A stretch of DNA of 64,000 bases from Dermatophilus congolensis. Lineage in GTDB: Bacteria > Actinomycetota > Actinomycetes > Actinomycetales > Dermatophilaceae. The stretch spans positions 1,178,001-1,242,000 of the forward strand of contig NZ_UFYA01000001.1 in NCBI RefSeq assembly GCF_900447215.1, read 5' to 3'. The first letter of the stretch is position 1. Every line of letters begins with the position of its first letter. Position numbers and translations under genes: made by a program. Shown here piece by piece: positions 8,192 through 17,483 of this stretch. The notes beneath the pieces were generated by a model, which was not told the DNA's origin, made no database searches, and saw nothing but the letters and a program-made list of their open reading frames with translations.

Positions 8192-8340
8192 TGTCGTTCC
8201 TGAAGACGCGCGCTATTGATCAACTACTCCCGTAAAGGTCCCTTATCTCTTTAGGGTTACCGGTGAGCCTCCCGTTGCAGGTTCATTAACCGTTGTCGCG
8301 CCACAGTCGCGACACGACCCGAGTGAAAAGGACATCCACC

Positions 8341-9900
8341 GTGGACCCCAGCTCCTCTTCCCCCTCTTCTCCAGCAACGCATTCACGTTGGCGCCCCGAG
8401 AGCGTGCGCACTGGACCATCCAGCGACGACGTTGGTTTATTCGGACAGCCCCGAGGGTTGCCGTGGATGCTCCAGGTCGAGATGTGGGAACGGTTCAGCT
8501 GGTTCGGGATGCGGGCCATTCTGCTGTACTTCATCACCGATACCTTCGCCAACGGCGGTCTGGGTCTGGACAAAAACACCGGCCAAGTCGTCATGGCCAC
8601 CTATCAGGCATCTGTGCTGTTCCTGACCATCCCTGGTGGTATTTTCGCTGACCGTGTGATCGGCCCATGGCGATCAACCCTGTACGGCGGGGTAGTCATC
8701 ATGCTCGGCCAGTTACTTCTTGTCGTGCCAATCCCCCTTACTTCCTGGATCGGGTTGTTCCTCATCGCCTTCGGTACCGGGTTCATCAAACCGAACCTGT
8801 CCACCATGGTCGGCGGCCTCTACGACGAGAAAGATCCGCGCCGCGAAGCTGGGTTCCAGCTGTTCTATATGTCAATTAACGTGGGGTCGCTGATCTCCCC
8901 GCTTATCACCAGCTTCCTCAAAAACCACTACGGCTACCACGTCGGTTTCATGGCAGCAGGTATCGGCATGGCCTTCGGCCTGGTCGCATTCGTGTACGGA
9001 CGAGGCAAACTGTCTCAGTTCGCCTTCGATGTCCCCACCCCTCTCAAGCCCGGCGAAGGCAAAAAGCTGGCTCTCTACACCGTCCTCTTCTTGGCCACGG
9101 TGCTGCTGCTGACATGGCTCTACACCCCCATCTTCGGTGGCCTGGCCCAGGGCATCGCCTACGTTGTGTTCACGGTCGCCGTCGCGGCCTCAGCGTTCTA
9201 CTTCATCACCATGTTCCGCAGCCCGCAGGTCACCCCCCACGAACGGGAACATCTGTGGGCGTTCCTGCCGCTGTGGGTGGGCAGCATGCTGTTCACGATG
9301 ATCTTCGAGCAGGCCTCCGGAAAGATGGCCAGCTTCGCCAAGGACAACACTGACGGTGTGATCGCCGGCTCCTTCGGCCTATCGGCGGAGGCCTACCAGT
9401 CAATCAACCCCGCAGCAGTGCTCATTCTGGCGCCCATTCTGGGCTGGGTGTTCACCCGCCGGGCAGGTAAATTCCCCACAACGGCGATGAAGTTCGCCAT
9501 CGCCTTGGCGATCATCGGTTTCAGCGCCCTCATGATGGGCTGGGGCTTCGACAAGTTCCCCGGTGGCGCCAACCTCGCACCATGGTGGTTCCTAGGCCTG
9601 GTGTTCCTTGTACAGACCGTGGCCGAACTGTTCATGAACCCCGTCGGCCTCGCCGCCACAACATCGTTGGCGCCCAAACAGTACGCATCCCAAACGATGA
9701 CGCTGTGGCTCCTGGCTGCCGCCGCAGGACAGGGCACTGCCGCCGTCGTCATCGACCAAACCAGAGACCTCGGCGACGTGACGTTCTATTACGGCCTAGG
9801 AATCGTGACAATCATCGTCGCGGTCGCCATGGCCTTGCTCTCCCCCTGGACTCAGTCGAAGATGTCTGACATCGGCACTGGAAGTAACCCAGCTGAATAA
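8341..9900 (+). CDS. POT/PTR2 family proton-dependent oligopeptide transporter
   Basis: 519-residue, 12-14 helix MFS transporter that imports di- and tripeptides with protons. Family marks are WMLQVEMWERFSWFGMRAIL at about 39-58 (the ExxER-type proton-coupling motif of POTs), GTGFIKPNLSTMVGGLY, and the PTR2 signature FYMSINVGSLISPL near 178. The frame is open to 8293, but GTG 8341 has AAAGGA 8 nt upstream and is preferred. It is monocistronic: a strong hairpin precedes it and another follows. It gives the cell peptide scavenging, in line with a protein-rich niche (inference). Confidence 0.93.
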   Translation: MDPSSSSPSSPATHSRWRPESVRTGPSSDDVGLFGQPRGLPWMLQVEMWERFSWFGMRAILLYFITDTFANGGLGLDKNTGQVVMATYQASVLFLTIPGGIFADRVIGPWRSTLYGGVVIMLGQLLLVVPIPLTSWIGLFLIAFGTGFIKPNLSTMVGGLYDEKDPRREAGFQLFYMSINVGSLISPLITSFLKNHYGYHVGFMAAGIGMAFGLVAFVYGRGKLSQFAFDVPTPLKPGEGKKLALYTVLFLATVLLLTWLYTPIFGGLAQGIAYVVFTVAVAASAFYFITMFRSPQVTPHEREHLWAFLPLWVGSMLFTMIFEQASGKMASFAKDNTDGVIAGSFGLSAEAYQSINPAAVLILAPILGWVFTRRAGKFPTTAMKFAIALAIIGFSALMMGWGFDKFPGGANLAPWWFLGLVFLVQTVAELFMNPVGLAATTSLAPKQYASQTMTLWLLAAAAGQGTAAVVIDQTRDLGDVTFYYGLGIVTIIVAVAMALLSPWTQSKMSDIGTGSNPAE

Positions 9901-9921
9901 GCCCGCACCGCTGAATCACAC

Positions 9922-9960
9922 ATAGCCCCTGGCCTAAGGTTCCCCAAGGTCAGGGGCTAT
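9922..9960 (+). terminator. Terminator after the peptide transporter
   Basis: ATAGCCCCTG pairs with CAGGGGCTAT, with an inner CCT/AGG extension and a short loop, 21 nt after the stop codon. Confidence 0.7.
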
Positions 9961-9992
9961 CTACATCTTTGAGGGCTGTGAGCCGCTCGTCA

Positions 9993-10229
9993 CTAGGCCG
10001 CGACAGCCTCCACCCATAGCGCGACGATGTGCGCGCGCGTGAAACTTACCGTCGCCGGAGCGAAAAAAGTACGCTCAGCGGTTCCTTCCACCACGATCTC
10101 GTAACTGTCAATGTGCTCATCGTGAATAAGGCGCTGCAGGTGATCATTCGGGTCACCCTCAAACGGTTTCGTCACCCACTCCGTGCCATCGATCGTCCGT
10201 AACCGCACTTGCCACTGTTGTCCAGCCAT
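9993..10229 (-). CDS. Small conserved hypothetical protein
   Basis: 78 residues beginning MAGQQWQVRLRTIDGTEW. I do not recognise the family; the mixed alpha/beta pattern and absence of membrane segments suggest a small soluble domain. The frame is open to 10259; ATG 10229 is preferred because GAGGT lies 7 nt upstream. It follows the DUF3263 gene in the same direction after 36 nt, so the two may be co-transcribed. Confidence 0.6.
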   Translation of the reverse strand: MAGQQWQVRLRTIDGTEWVTKPFEGDPNDHLQRLIHDEHIDSYEIVVEGTAERTFFAPATVSFTRAHIVALWVEAVAA

Positions 10230-10265
10230 TCCCAACCTCACCTTGTTCCTCAAACGCAAGCCTTG

Positions 10266-10586
10266 TTATCGACTCCGGTAGCTCTGACCGGGATACGGAA
10301 CCTCATCGCCGCCACGGGCAAACAGCCCATCACCCCCAGAGCGCGAATCACGCACCGCGCGCACCGCCTCAATCGTCTCCGGGTCATGTGCATACGCAAT
10401 CGGATCCTCAAGCAAGGCGCGCAACACCAATGCATACCCCGGCCCGTCCAACCCCAAAGTACGCTGTGCTTCGGCGAGCTTCTCCACCTGAGCACTTGGA
10501 CCTGAACCCCACTTACGCTCCAGCTCCAAGACCCGACGATCCCGGTCCGAAAGGCTCGGCGGACGCTTCCGGCGAGATTCCTGCAT
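10266..10586 (-). CDS. DUF3263 domain-containing protein
   Basis: 106-residue actinobacterial protein. The central part (LSDRDRRVLELERKWG ... GYALVLRALLEDPIAYAHDPETIEAVRAVRDSR) matches DUF3263, which resembles a sigma-factor-like helix-turn-helix; it probably binds DNA or RNA polymerase, but the function is untested as far as I know. The middle segment is more divergent than usual. ATG 10586 is chosen for the GGAGGGG about 8 nt upstream, over the more upstream in-frame codon at 10646. Confidence 0.75.
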   Translation of the reverse strand: MQESRRKRPPSLSDRDRRVLELERKWGSGPSAQVEKLAEAQRTLGLDGPGYALVLRALLEDPIAYAHDPETIEAVRAVRDSRSGGDGLFARGGDEVPYPGQSYRSR

Positions 10587-10789
10587 CGTGTTTCCCCTCC
10601 TACTCACACATCTGGTGATGTGATCCGTCGAGGACTCATCGGCCACAACGAGCCCTGACTGAGCACCACGCCATCCAGAGGCTCACCGTCGTCTGTACAG
10701 TGACCAGAAGTGACAAACACATGCCCAGCAACGCAGCGCAGTCACTGAAAATAACGACCGCGGCGACCACCGCCAGGAGAGGATCAGGT

Positions 10790-11743
10790 ATGAAACTCGT
10801 GGTGACAGGAGGAGCTGGCTACATCGGCTCTGTTGTGACATCGCAGTTACTCGAAGCCGGGCACGACGTCACCGTGGTGGATGACCTCTCCACAGGACAC
10901 GCCGACGCAGTCCCCGACGGCGCAGCGTTCGTCCAAGCCCGCATCCACGACATCCACGACATCCTTGCCGACGTGCGCCCCGATGGGCTTTTGCACTTCG
11001 CCGCGAAATCCCTCGTCGGTGAATCGGTCGAAAAGCCCGAACTGTATTGGGAAAACAACGTTGTCGGCACCTTCCGCCTCCTCGAAGCGGTGCGACAAAA
11101 CAACGTTCCCCGCATGGTTTTCTCCTCCACAGCAGCGGTCTACGGGGAGCCTTCAACCCCTCTGATTACCGAGGATCTAACCCCTAACCCCATCAACGCC
11201 TACGGTCGTTCCAAACTCGCCATTGACATGGCTCTGACCGATTACGCCAAAGCACACGGACTGGCTGCCACCTCACTGCGCTACTTCAACGTCGGAGGAG
11301 CCCGCGGTAAATACGGCGAACGCCACGCTATCGAGACACACCTCATCCCCAACATCCTCAAAGTGCCCGCCGGGGAACGCGACCACGTTTACCTCTTTGG
11401 CCAGGACTACCCCACCCCCGACGGCACCTGTGTACGCGACTACCTACACGTCGTCGACCTGGGCCGCGCACACCTACTCGCCCTGGACACCAGCGAACCC
11501 GGAACCCACCGTGTCTTCAACCTCGGCTCTGGCACCGGGTTCTCTGTCAAAGAAGTCCTCGAAGCCGCCCGCGCAGTCACCGGCCACCCCATCCCCGCCG
11601 AAGTGAAAGACCGCCGCCCCGGCGACCCAGCCACCCTCGTGGCCAGCTCCGCCAAAGCAAAAGAAATCCTCGGCTGGGAACCGGAGTACGAAATCAACCG
11701 GATCGTCTCCGATGCGTGGGAGTTCATCCAATCCCGCATGTGA
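10790..11743 (+). CDS. galE: UDP-glucose 4-epimerase
   Basis: Short-chain dehydrogenase-type NAD-dependent epimerase interconverting UDP-glucose and UDP-galactose for galactose use and envelope glycans. The 317-residue protein has the Rossmann motif TGGAGYIG at 6-13, catalytic Ser/Thr in FSSTAAVYG at 111-119, and the Y138-x3-K142 pair in YGRSK. Ends match GalE homologues. The frame is open to 10700, but ATG 10790 has an AGGAGAGGA ribosome-binding site and begins at the conserved [10 protein letters not shown]. It is convergent with the RecQ gene, 24 bp apart. Confidence 0.95.
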   Translation: MKLVVTGGAGYIGSVVTSQLLEAGHDVTVVDDLSTGHADAVPDGAAFVQARIHDIHDILADVRPDGLLHFAAKSLVGESVEKPELYWENNVVGTFRLLEAVRQNNVPRMVFSSTAAVYGEPSTPLITEDLTPNPINAYGRSKLAIDMALTDYAKAHGLAATSLRYFNVGGARGKYGERHAIETHLIPNILKVPAGERDHVYLFGQDYPTPDGTCVRDYLHVVDLGRAHLLALDTSEPGTHRVFNLGSGTGFSVKEVLEAARAVTGHPIPAEVKDRRPGDPATLVASSAKAKEILGWEPEYEINRIVSDAWEFIQSRM

Positions 11744-11767
11744 GACCAGCGAACCCAACCAGGTGAA

Positions 11768-13897
11768 TCATGGGCACCGGTGCAGCAGAAGAGGCTGCAC
11801 CGACCCAGCTCCCCATCGGCGAAGCGCCGCACCAGCCAACGTAATCGGCCATCCAGAAGCGCTGCGATCAACAACAAGCAGCACCTCCCGGCCAGCGACA
11901 CCGCCCCCACCAGATAGCTGCGGGGGCGGCGCGGATGCGATCGCTTCCTGCCACAACGCGGCCTCCACGCCACCAGCAGGGCGCTCCCCCTTCTCACTCA
12001 CAGGGGGCCTGACCAGCCAGTTCCCCACTTCGGTCCGCCCCGCCGCGCCCAGATACGACGCGACCTGCCCCGCCACCGGATACGGGCCCTGCGGGTGCGT
12101 TAACGTCGCCAACGAGCAGATAAGACTTGGACGTTGCGGCCACGAAGCGCTCCACCGCCGAAGCACCCCCACCGCCGCTTCACACAACTCACGCGGAGCA
12201 TCACCCGGAGCTTGCAGGCACGACTCGATCACCTCACACCACTGCGGGGCATCCATGTCAATAACAACGCGCCCCTCAAGGACCATCTCCCCCGCCGGGA
12301 TTCGCCCACGCCGCCCGAATTGTCCACCCGGCCACATTTTTCGAGCAGGCAGCCGATGATCAATGCTCCGTAGCTGCTCAGCCACCACCGCCACCACCGC
12401 CGGATCGGCGGCCGGCACCAACGGGCCAGGTAACCCACCCAGACACACCGAACACTGCCCACACGGCCCACCCTGCGGATCATCCAGGCTGGCGCGCAGC
12501 AACTCCATCAAACACGACCGGCCCTGCACATAGTCACGCATGATCGCTGCTTCACGTTCACGCACCCGCACAATGGCGGCGTAATGGTCAGCGTCATACC
12601 GCCACGGCGTACCCGTGGCCACCCACCCCTGCGGGGTTCGTTCAGTCACGTGGTCAACCGCTAACTGTTTAAGCAGCAACTCCACACGTCCCCGACGCAA
12701 CCCGGTTACCGCCTCCAACGCAGGCACTGACTGCGGCTCACCAGTGTCAAGAGCATCAAGAACCCGGCGCGCCATGCCTTCATCAGGCAACGTCGCCGTC
12801 GCGAAATGACGCCACACCGGCTCATCAGCCGCGCTGGGCAACAAGGCGACAAGAGCATGCTCAATACCACGCCCCGCGCGCCCAACCTGCTGGTAGTACG
12901 ACACCGGAGACGGCGGCGCCCCCATATGAACAACAAACCCCAAATCCGGTTTGTCATACCCCATCCCTAACGCACTCGTAGCGATAAGAGCTTTGACTTC
13001 ATTACGGCGCAGCTTGTCCTCAAGTAACGCACGCTCAGCCGCCTCAAGCTGCCCCGTATACATCGCCACCGGATAATCCACTCCATGCACAGCTTGAACC
13101 GCGCAGGTAGCGCGCTGCGCATCAGCAACCGTCAACGCATACACAATCCCCGACCCCGGCAACACCGGCAGCATCTGCGCCACCCACGCGTACCGCTGCA
13201 ACGCAGACATCGGTGGAACCACCGCCAACTGGAGACTGTCCCGCCCCAACGGACCCCGCAAAACCGTTGTCGCCTCACCCAGTTGGGATGCAACATCCTG
13301 CGTGACACGCGCATTGGCTGTCGCCGTGGTCGCAAGCACCGGAACCTGGGCATCCAACCGCGCCAACATCTGCGCGATACGGCGATAATCTGGGCGGAAA
13401 TCATGCCCCCAGTCAGAGACAGCATGTGCCTCATCGATGACGAGCAACCCCATGTTCCCCATCAACGCCGACAACACCCGCCGACCAAACGTCGGATGAG
13501 CTAGCCGCTCCGGCGAGATGAGCAACACATCCACCTCACCGGCAGCTAACTGTCCCTCCACCGCAGACCACTCATCCACGTTCGAACTGTTCAACGTCAC
13601 CGCGTTCAACCCAGCACGACGGGCCGCCTCAATCTGGTCACGCATCAACGCCAACAGCGGAGACAACACCAACGTGGCACCACCCCCGGCGGCGCGACGC
13701 GCAGCTGTAGCGCACCAATACACCGCCGACTTACCCCAACCCGTTGCCTGCACCACCAACACCCGCGCCCCATCACAAGACAACGCAGCAACAGCCTCGG
13801 CCTGGTCATCACGCAGCCGCGCACCCGGCCCAGCCAGGCGACAAATCACCTCACTGGCAGGGCCCTGCCACGGGATTGACCGGGCCGCCCCGCTCAC
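11768..13897 (-). CDS. recQ: RecQ-family DNA helicase with C-terminal phosphoribosyltransferase-like domain
   Basis: 709-residue superfamily 2 helicase. Motif I is QATGWGKS near 52-59, Ia VLSPLLALMRDQ, II DEAH (IDEAHAVSDWGHDFRP) near 155, III ATTATAN, and motif VI QQVGRAGRG near 340. After the zinc-type cluster CGQCSVC (about 475) the protein lacks canonical HRDC sequence and ends in VLLVVDRSASGW (672-683), like a PRPP-binding loop. GTG 13897 overlaps the plsC stop (GTGA), so the two are translationally coupled. The likely role is unwinding of recombination or repair intermediates; the tail's role is unknown. Confidence 0.88.
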   Translation of the reverse strand: MSGAARSIPWQGPASEVICRLAGPGARLRDDQAEAVAALSCDGARVLVVQATGWGKSAVYWCATAARRAAGGGATLVLSPLLALMRDQIEAARRAGLNAVTLNSSNVDEWSAVEGQLAAGEVDVLLISPERLAHPTFGRRVLSALMGNMGLLVIDEAHAVSDWGHDFRPDYRRIAQMLARLDAQVPVLATTATANARVTQDVASQLGEATTVLRGPLGRDSLQLAVVPPMSALQRYAWVAQMLPVLPGSGIVYALTVADAQRATCAVQAVHGVDYPVAMYTGQLEAAERALLEDKLRRNEVKALIATSALGMGYDKPDLGFVVHMGAPPSPVSYYQQVGRAGRGIEHALVALLPSAADEPVWRHFATATLPDEGMARRVLDALDTGEPQSVPALEAVTGLRRGRVELLLKQLAVDHVTERTPQGWVATGTPWRYDADHYAAIVRVREREAAIMRDYVQGRSCLMELLRASLDDPQGGPCGQCSVCLGGLPGPLVPAADPAVVAVVAEQLRSIDHRLPARKMWPGGQFGRRGRIPAGEMVLEGRVVIDMDAPQWCEVIESCLQAPGDAPRELCEAAVGVLRRWSASWPQRPSLICSLATLTHPQGPYPVAGQVASYLGAAGRTEVGNWLVRPPVSEKGERPAGGVEAALWQEAIASAPPPQLSGGGGVAGREVLLVVDRSASGWPITLAGAALRRWGAGSVQPLLLHRCP

Positions 13898-14682
13898 GCC
13901 GCGCTGTCCGTGCCGGGGTTCTTCTGCGCCGCAGCAGCGCGACGCCGCTCACGATCCAGGCGGTCCATTTCATTTGCCTCCGCCAACGTAGGAGCCGTGC
14001 CACCCAGGCGCGCCGGCAAAAACTTCAAATCATCACCCTCAAGGCGAGGATATTCGGCCTGCGCGTGGTCAAGTAGCAGCTGCATCTCGGCGCGCAATGT
14101 GGCAGAAACCTCATCGGCCGGTGCCTGCTTCGGCGCACTAATCGCTTTGCCCACCGTCAACGAAATCGGAGTACGGCTATAACCCAAACGACGAGGATGC
14201 CCCTTCGTCCAAATCCGCTGCGTACCCCATAACACAATCGGAATGATCGGCACCCCTGTGGCCTGCGCCATCCGGATCGCACCAGTCTTGAACTCTTTCA
14301 ACTCATACGAGCGAGAGATCGTTGCTTCAGGGAACACCCCAACCAGCTCGCCAGCTTTCAGCGCTTTCACCGCATCCCGAAACGCTTGACTGCCGTTCTC
14401 ACGATCCACCGGTATGTGCTTCATCCCCGACATCAACGGCCCAGCAATCGGGTGATCCCACACCGATTTTTTGCACATAAACCGGATCAACCTGCGGCTG
14501 GGGCGAGCCGCCAAACCCGCATACGCAAAATCCATGTACGAAAGGTGGTTCATCACGATCACCGCACCACCCTCTGTGGGGATGTTCTCCGAACCCGTCA
14601 CTCTGAAACGGATACCTTGGGCAGCGAAAAGTGTGCGGGCAACAGCGACGACCGAGTTGTAAACGGGCTCCATGGCGTACAA
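13894..14682 (-). CDS. 1-acyl-sn-glycerol-3-phosphate acyltransferase (PlsC family)
   Basis: Membrane-associated acyltransferase making phosphatidic acid or a related lipid. It has the catalytic NHLSYMD (HX4D) motif, the glycerophosphate-binding FPEATISRS block and VPIIPIVLWG. The C-terminal 50 residues are polar and Arg-rich. Start choice: TTG 14682 has GGAGG 8 nt upstream; ATG 14673 (three codons later) and an upstream codon at 14709 are alternatives. It overlaps recQ by 4 bp. It is divergent from the PEBP gene. Confidence 0.88.
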   Translation of the reverse strand: MYAMEPVYNSVVAVARTLFAAQGIRFRVTGSENIPTEGGAVIVMNHLSYMDFAYAGLAARPSRRLIRFMCKKSVWDHPIAGPLMSGMKHIPVDRENGSQAFRDAVKALKAGELVGVFPEATISRSYELKEFKTGAIRMAQATGVPIIPIVLWGTQRIWTKGHPRRLGYSRTPISLTVGKAISAPKQAPADEVSATLRAEMQLLLDHAQAEYPRLEGDDLKFLPARLGGTAPTLAEANEMDRLDRERRRAAAAQKNPGTDSAA

Positions 14683-14775
14683 AACTACCGCCTCCAACAG
14701 GCAGAACACGATCTGCCTGGATGCCCTTACTCGCCGAAAGACACTTCAACACTGACGCAGCCGCAACTCACCCCC

Positions 14776-14781
14776 TAGGGT
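14776..14781 (+). promoter_or_regulatory. -10 element of the PEBP gene (leaderless)
   Basis: TAGGGT lies 6 nt before ATG 14788; no ribosome-binding site. A CTGACG hexamer about 18 nt further upstream could be the -35. Confidence 0.45.
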
Positions 14782-14787
14782 GAAGAT

Positions 14788-15330
14788 ATGAGCCTCGAAC
14801 GCCCTATCCCACCCGACCCCTACAGCATGCTTCCCGTCGTGCCGCCATTCGCGTTGACCAGCGTCGACTTCAAAGACGGCAGCGACCTACCCAAATCCGC
14901 GGACTTCAGCACCGATAACCTCTCCCCCGAACTTTCCTGGCACGACGCCCCCGCGGGCACCAAATCATTCATGATCACCTGTTTCGACCCTGACGCCCCC
15001 ACCCCCTCAGGGTTCTGGCACTGGGTTGCCGTAGGTATTCCCGGAAACGCCACTTGCTTGCACGCCAACGCTGGCGCCGAAGGCGGCGAAGAACTCCCCG
15101 CTGGCGCCTTCCACCTCAACAACGACTACGGATACGCCGGCTTCGGAGGAGCAGCTCCCCCCGCGGGCGACCGCCCGCACCGATACTTTTTTGCCGTCAC
15201 AGCCCTGGACGCCACCGCCGAAGAAATCGGGATCACCGCTGACTTCTCCCCCGCCAAGGCCCACTTCTTCGCACTCACACACGTTGTGGGACGCGCAGTA
15301 CTCACCGGCACATACGCCATCCCCGCCTAA
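14788..15330 (+). CDS. YbhB/YbcL family Raf kinase inhibitor-like (PEBP) protein
   Basis: 180-residue phosphatidylethanolamine-binding-protein fold. Family blocks are seen in order: LSPELSWHDAPAGTKSFMITCFDPDAPTP near residues 46-74 (DPDAPTPSGFWHW), NDYGYAGFGGAAPPAGDRPHRYFFAVTALD, and a C-terminal HVVGRAVLTGTY. The bacterial function is unclear; the pocket binds small anions or phosphorylated ligands. No signal peptide, hence cytosolic. It is monocistronic, with a leaderless promoter and its own terminator. Confidence 0.93.
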   Translation: MSLERPIPPDPYSMLPVVPPFALTSVDFKDGSDLPKSADFSTDNLSPELSWHDAPAGTKSFMITCFDPDAPTPSGFWHWVAVGIPGNATCLHANAGAEGGEELPAGAFHLNNDYGYAGFGGAAPPAGDRPHRYFFAVTALDATAEEIGITADFSPAKAHFFALTHVVGRAVLTGTYAIPA

Positions 15331-15402
15331 CCGCACCACTAACAAAAACCAGGCTGTACGGAACAGCGAGCTCATGCCCCTGCTCTCACCAACATGAACC
15401 AG

Positions 15403-15446
15403 CGGCAAGCCTGAAGACAGCCCGCCCGATTCAGGCTTGCCGCCAA
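15403..15446. terminator. Terminator between the PEBP and TrmH genes
   Basis: A 13-bp perfect inverted repeat (15403-15415 / 15430-15442, arms CGGCAAGCCTGAA / TTCAGGCTTGCCG) between convergent genes, with a T run following on +. Confidence 0.8.
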
Positions 15447-15461
15447 TCTTTTACGAGACGT

Positions 15462-16271
15462 TCAACGCACCCGCAACGCCCACATAGCCACCGCTGAAGC
15501 CGCAGCCACATTCAACGAATCAACACCATGCCCCATCGGGATACGCACCACCACGTCACTCTTAGCCAACGTGCGCTGCTGCAGCCCATCCCCCTCAGTG
15601 CCCAGCACCAGCGCCAACCGCTCCGGCGGATCAGCAGCCAACTCATCCAGCGTCACCGAATCATCCGACAACGCAAACGACGCCACCGACACCCCCCACT
15701 GCCGTAAACAATCCGCCCCAGCAGGCCACTGCTCAATCCGCGTCCACGGCACATTCAACACATTCCCCATCGACACCCGCACGCTCCGGCGGTACAGAGG
15801 ATCAGCGCACCTAGGCGTCACCAACACGCCATCGACACCCAACGCCGCAGCGGACCGGAAAATCGCCCCCACATTCGTGTGATCAACAATGTCTTCCAAC
15901 ACCACCAACCGCCGCGCACCCCGGACAACATCCTCAACCGAGGGCAACTGCGGGCGGTGCATCGCCGCCAACACACCCCGATGTAGATGGAATCCTGTCA
16001 TCGCCTCGATGACCTCATGCTCCCCCACAAACACCGGCACTGACTCGCCCTCGAATTGAGCCACGAGATCAGACAGCTCATTCACCCACCGCGGAGCTAA
16101 CAGCAGCGAGCGAGGGCGATGCCCCACCGCCAACGCCCTCCGCAACACCTTCTCGCTCTCGGCCATATACAAACCGCCTGCAGGCTCAAGAGCACGGCGC
16201 AGGTTCACATCAGTCAAAGAAAAATAGTCGCGGACCCGTTCATCGGCGGGATCAGTGATAGTGATCGGCAC
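15462..16271 (-). CDS. TrmH/SpoU family RNA 2'-O-methyltransferase
   Basis: 269-residue SPOUT methyltransferase using S-adenosylmethionine to methylate a ribose in rRNA or tRNA. An N-terminal substrate-binding region (residues 1-100) precedes the knotted domain with LEDIVDHTNVGAIFRSAAALG (motif 1, near 130), VLGTEGDGL (motif 2) and RIPMGHGVDSLNVAAASAVAMW (motif 3, C-terminus). The target nucleotide cannot be assigned. GTG 16271 lies 6 nt after TAAGGT (16278-16283), so the mRNA is probably leaderless. Confidence 0.9.
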   Translation of the reverse strand: MPITITDPADERVRDYFSLTDVNLRRALEPAGGLYMAESEKVLRRALAVGHRPRSLLLAPRWVNELSDLVAQFEGESVPVFVGEHEVIEAMTGFHLHRGVLAAMHRPQLPSVEDVVRGARRLVVLEDIVDHTNVGAIFRSAAALGVDGVLVTPRCADPLYRRSVRVSMGNVLNVPWTRIEQWPAGADCLRQWGVSVASFALSDDSVTLDELAADPPERLALVLGTEGDGLQQRTLAKSDVVVRIPMGHGVDSLNVAAASAVAMWALRVR

Positions 16272-16277
16272 GAACGG

Positions 16278-16283
16278 ACCTTA
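16278..16283 (-). promoter_or_regulatory. -10 element of the TrmH gene (leaderless)
   Basis: TAAGGT on the minus strand, spacing 6 nt to GTG 16271; no Shine-Dalgarno sequence. Confidence 0.45.
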
Positions 16284-16326
16284 TCGACCCACACCGCGCC
16301 CCGCCGAAACGTTCCCTGGCCTCACC

Positions 16327-17409
16327 TCACGGTCGCTGCCCACGCATGCGGGCCTCACTGTCGTGCACCTCTGCCTCTGAACGCTGAACTTCCTCACGAG
16401 CCCGGCGTAGCGCCTCCCGCGGATCCTCCAAATCCGTATCCACGAACGGATTGTCCTCTGGTACGTCATCGGTGTACTTCGGCGTGTTGCCGCTACTCGC
16501 AGCAGGGAACGTCGGGCCGTTCTTCCCGCCGAAAGCCCCCGCGAACCCGCGCAACGCCTCAGTGAACTCACCTGGAACAACCCACATTTTGTTGGAGTCA
16601 CCCTGCGCGATCTGCGGTAACACTTCCAAATACTTGTACGCCAACAACTGCTGATCAGGTTTACCGCGGTGAATCGCATCAAACACCTGCTGGATTGCTC
16701 GTGCCTGCCCCTGAGCTTCCAACACCTTCGACTGGGCATCACCCTCGGCCTTCAAAATGGCCGCCTGCTTTTCACCCTCGGCCTTCAAAATCGCTGACTG
16801 CTTCACACCCTCAGCCGTCAAAATCGCTGCCCGCCGATCCCGCTCAGCACGCATCTGCTTCTCCATCGAGTCCTGCACCGACGCGGGCGGTTCAATGCTC
16901 TTCAGCTCCACCCGGGCCACACGGATCCCCCACTTACCGGTCGCCTCATCCAAAACACCACGCAACTGGCCATTGATCTGATCACGGCTAGTCAACGTCT
17001 GTTCCAAATCCATCGCACCGATCACGTTCCGCAACGTCGTGACCGTCAACTGCTCAATACCCTGAATGAAATTCGCGATCCCATAAATCGCGCTTTTAGG
17101 GTCAATCACCGAGTAATAAATCACCGTGTCAATGTTGACCACCAGGTTGTCTGAGGTGATCACCGGCTGAGGCGGGAACGAAACCACCTGCTCACGCAAG
17201 TCAATCCCCGCCCGAACTGTGTCCACAAACGGCACCAAGACGTAAATACCGCCATCCAGCGTCCGTGAATACCGCCCCAACCGTTCAATGATCAGCGACG
17301 TCTGCTGCGGAACAATCTTGATCGACTTCACGACCAAAAGAACCGCCACCGCTAAAAACAGCAACAAAATAATGGTAGCTACCACGCCAAAATCCTTCCC
17401 CGAAAACAT
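16327..17409 (-). CDS. SPFH/Band 7 (stomatin/QmcA-like) membrane protein
   Basis: 360 residues: an N-terminal membrane anchor (VVATIILLLFLAVAVLLVV, about 9-27), an SPFH domain (IVPQQTSLIIERLGRYSRTLDGGIYVLVPFVDTV through the DLEQTLTSRDQINGQL region), an Ala/Glu/Lys-rich coiled coil with a short repeat AILKAEGEKQ (about 195-225), and an acidic polar tail. The family forms oligomeric scaffolds in membrane microdomains. The usual partner, an NfeD protein, is encoded 74 bp upstream on the same strand, which supports a functional SPFH-NfeD pair. Confidence 0.92.
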   Translation of the reverse strand: MFSGKDFGVVATIILLLFLAVAVLLVVKSIKIVPQQTSLIIERLGRYSRTLDGGIYVLVPFVDTVRAGIDLREQVVSFPPQPVITSDNLVVNIDTVIYYSVIDPKSAIYGIANFIQGIEQLTVTTLRNVIGAMDLEQTLTSRDQINGQLRGVLDEATGKWGIRVARVELKSIEPPASVQDSMEKQMRAERDRRAAILTAEGVKQSAILKAEGEKQAAILKAEGDAQSKVLEAQGQARAIQQVFDAIHRGKPDQQLLAYKYLEVLPQIAQGDSNKMWVVPGEFTEALRGFAGAFGGKNGPTFPAASSGNTPKYTDDVPEDNPFVDTDLEDPREALRRAREEVQRSEAEVHDSEARMRGQRP

Positions 17410-17483
17410 CTACAACTAGCTACCAAGCACAATTGCACTCAACATCCACCGCCAGTGACGGCAAACAAAAACAACACACAAAA

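Noticed and set aside
11712-12359. 215-residue open frame on + opposite recQ
   Set aside because: Arg/Pro/Ser-rich shadow translation antisense to conserved RecQ sequence.
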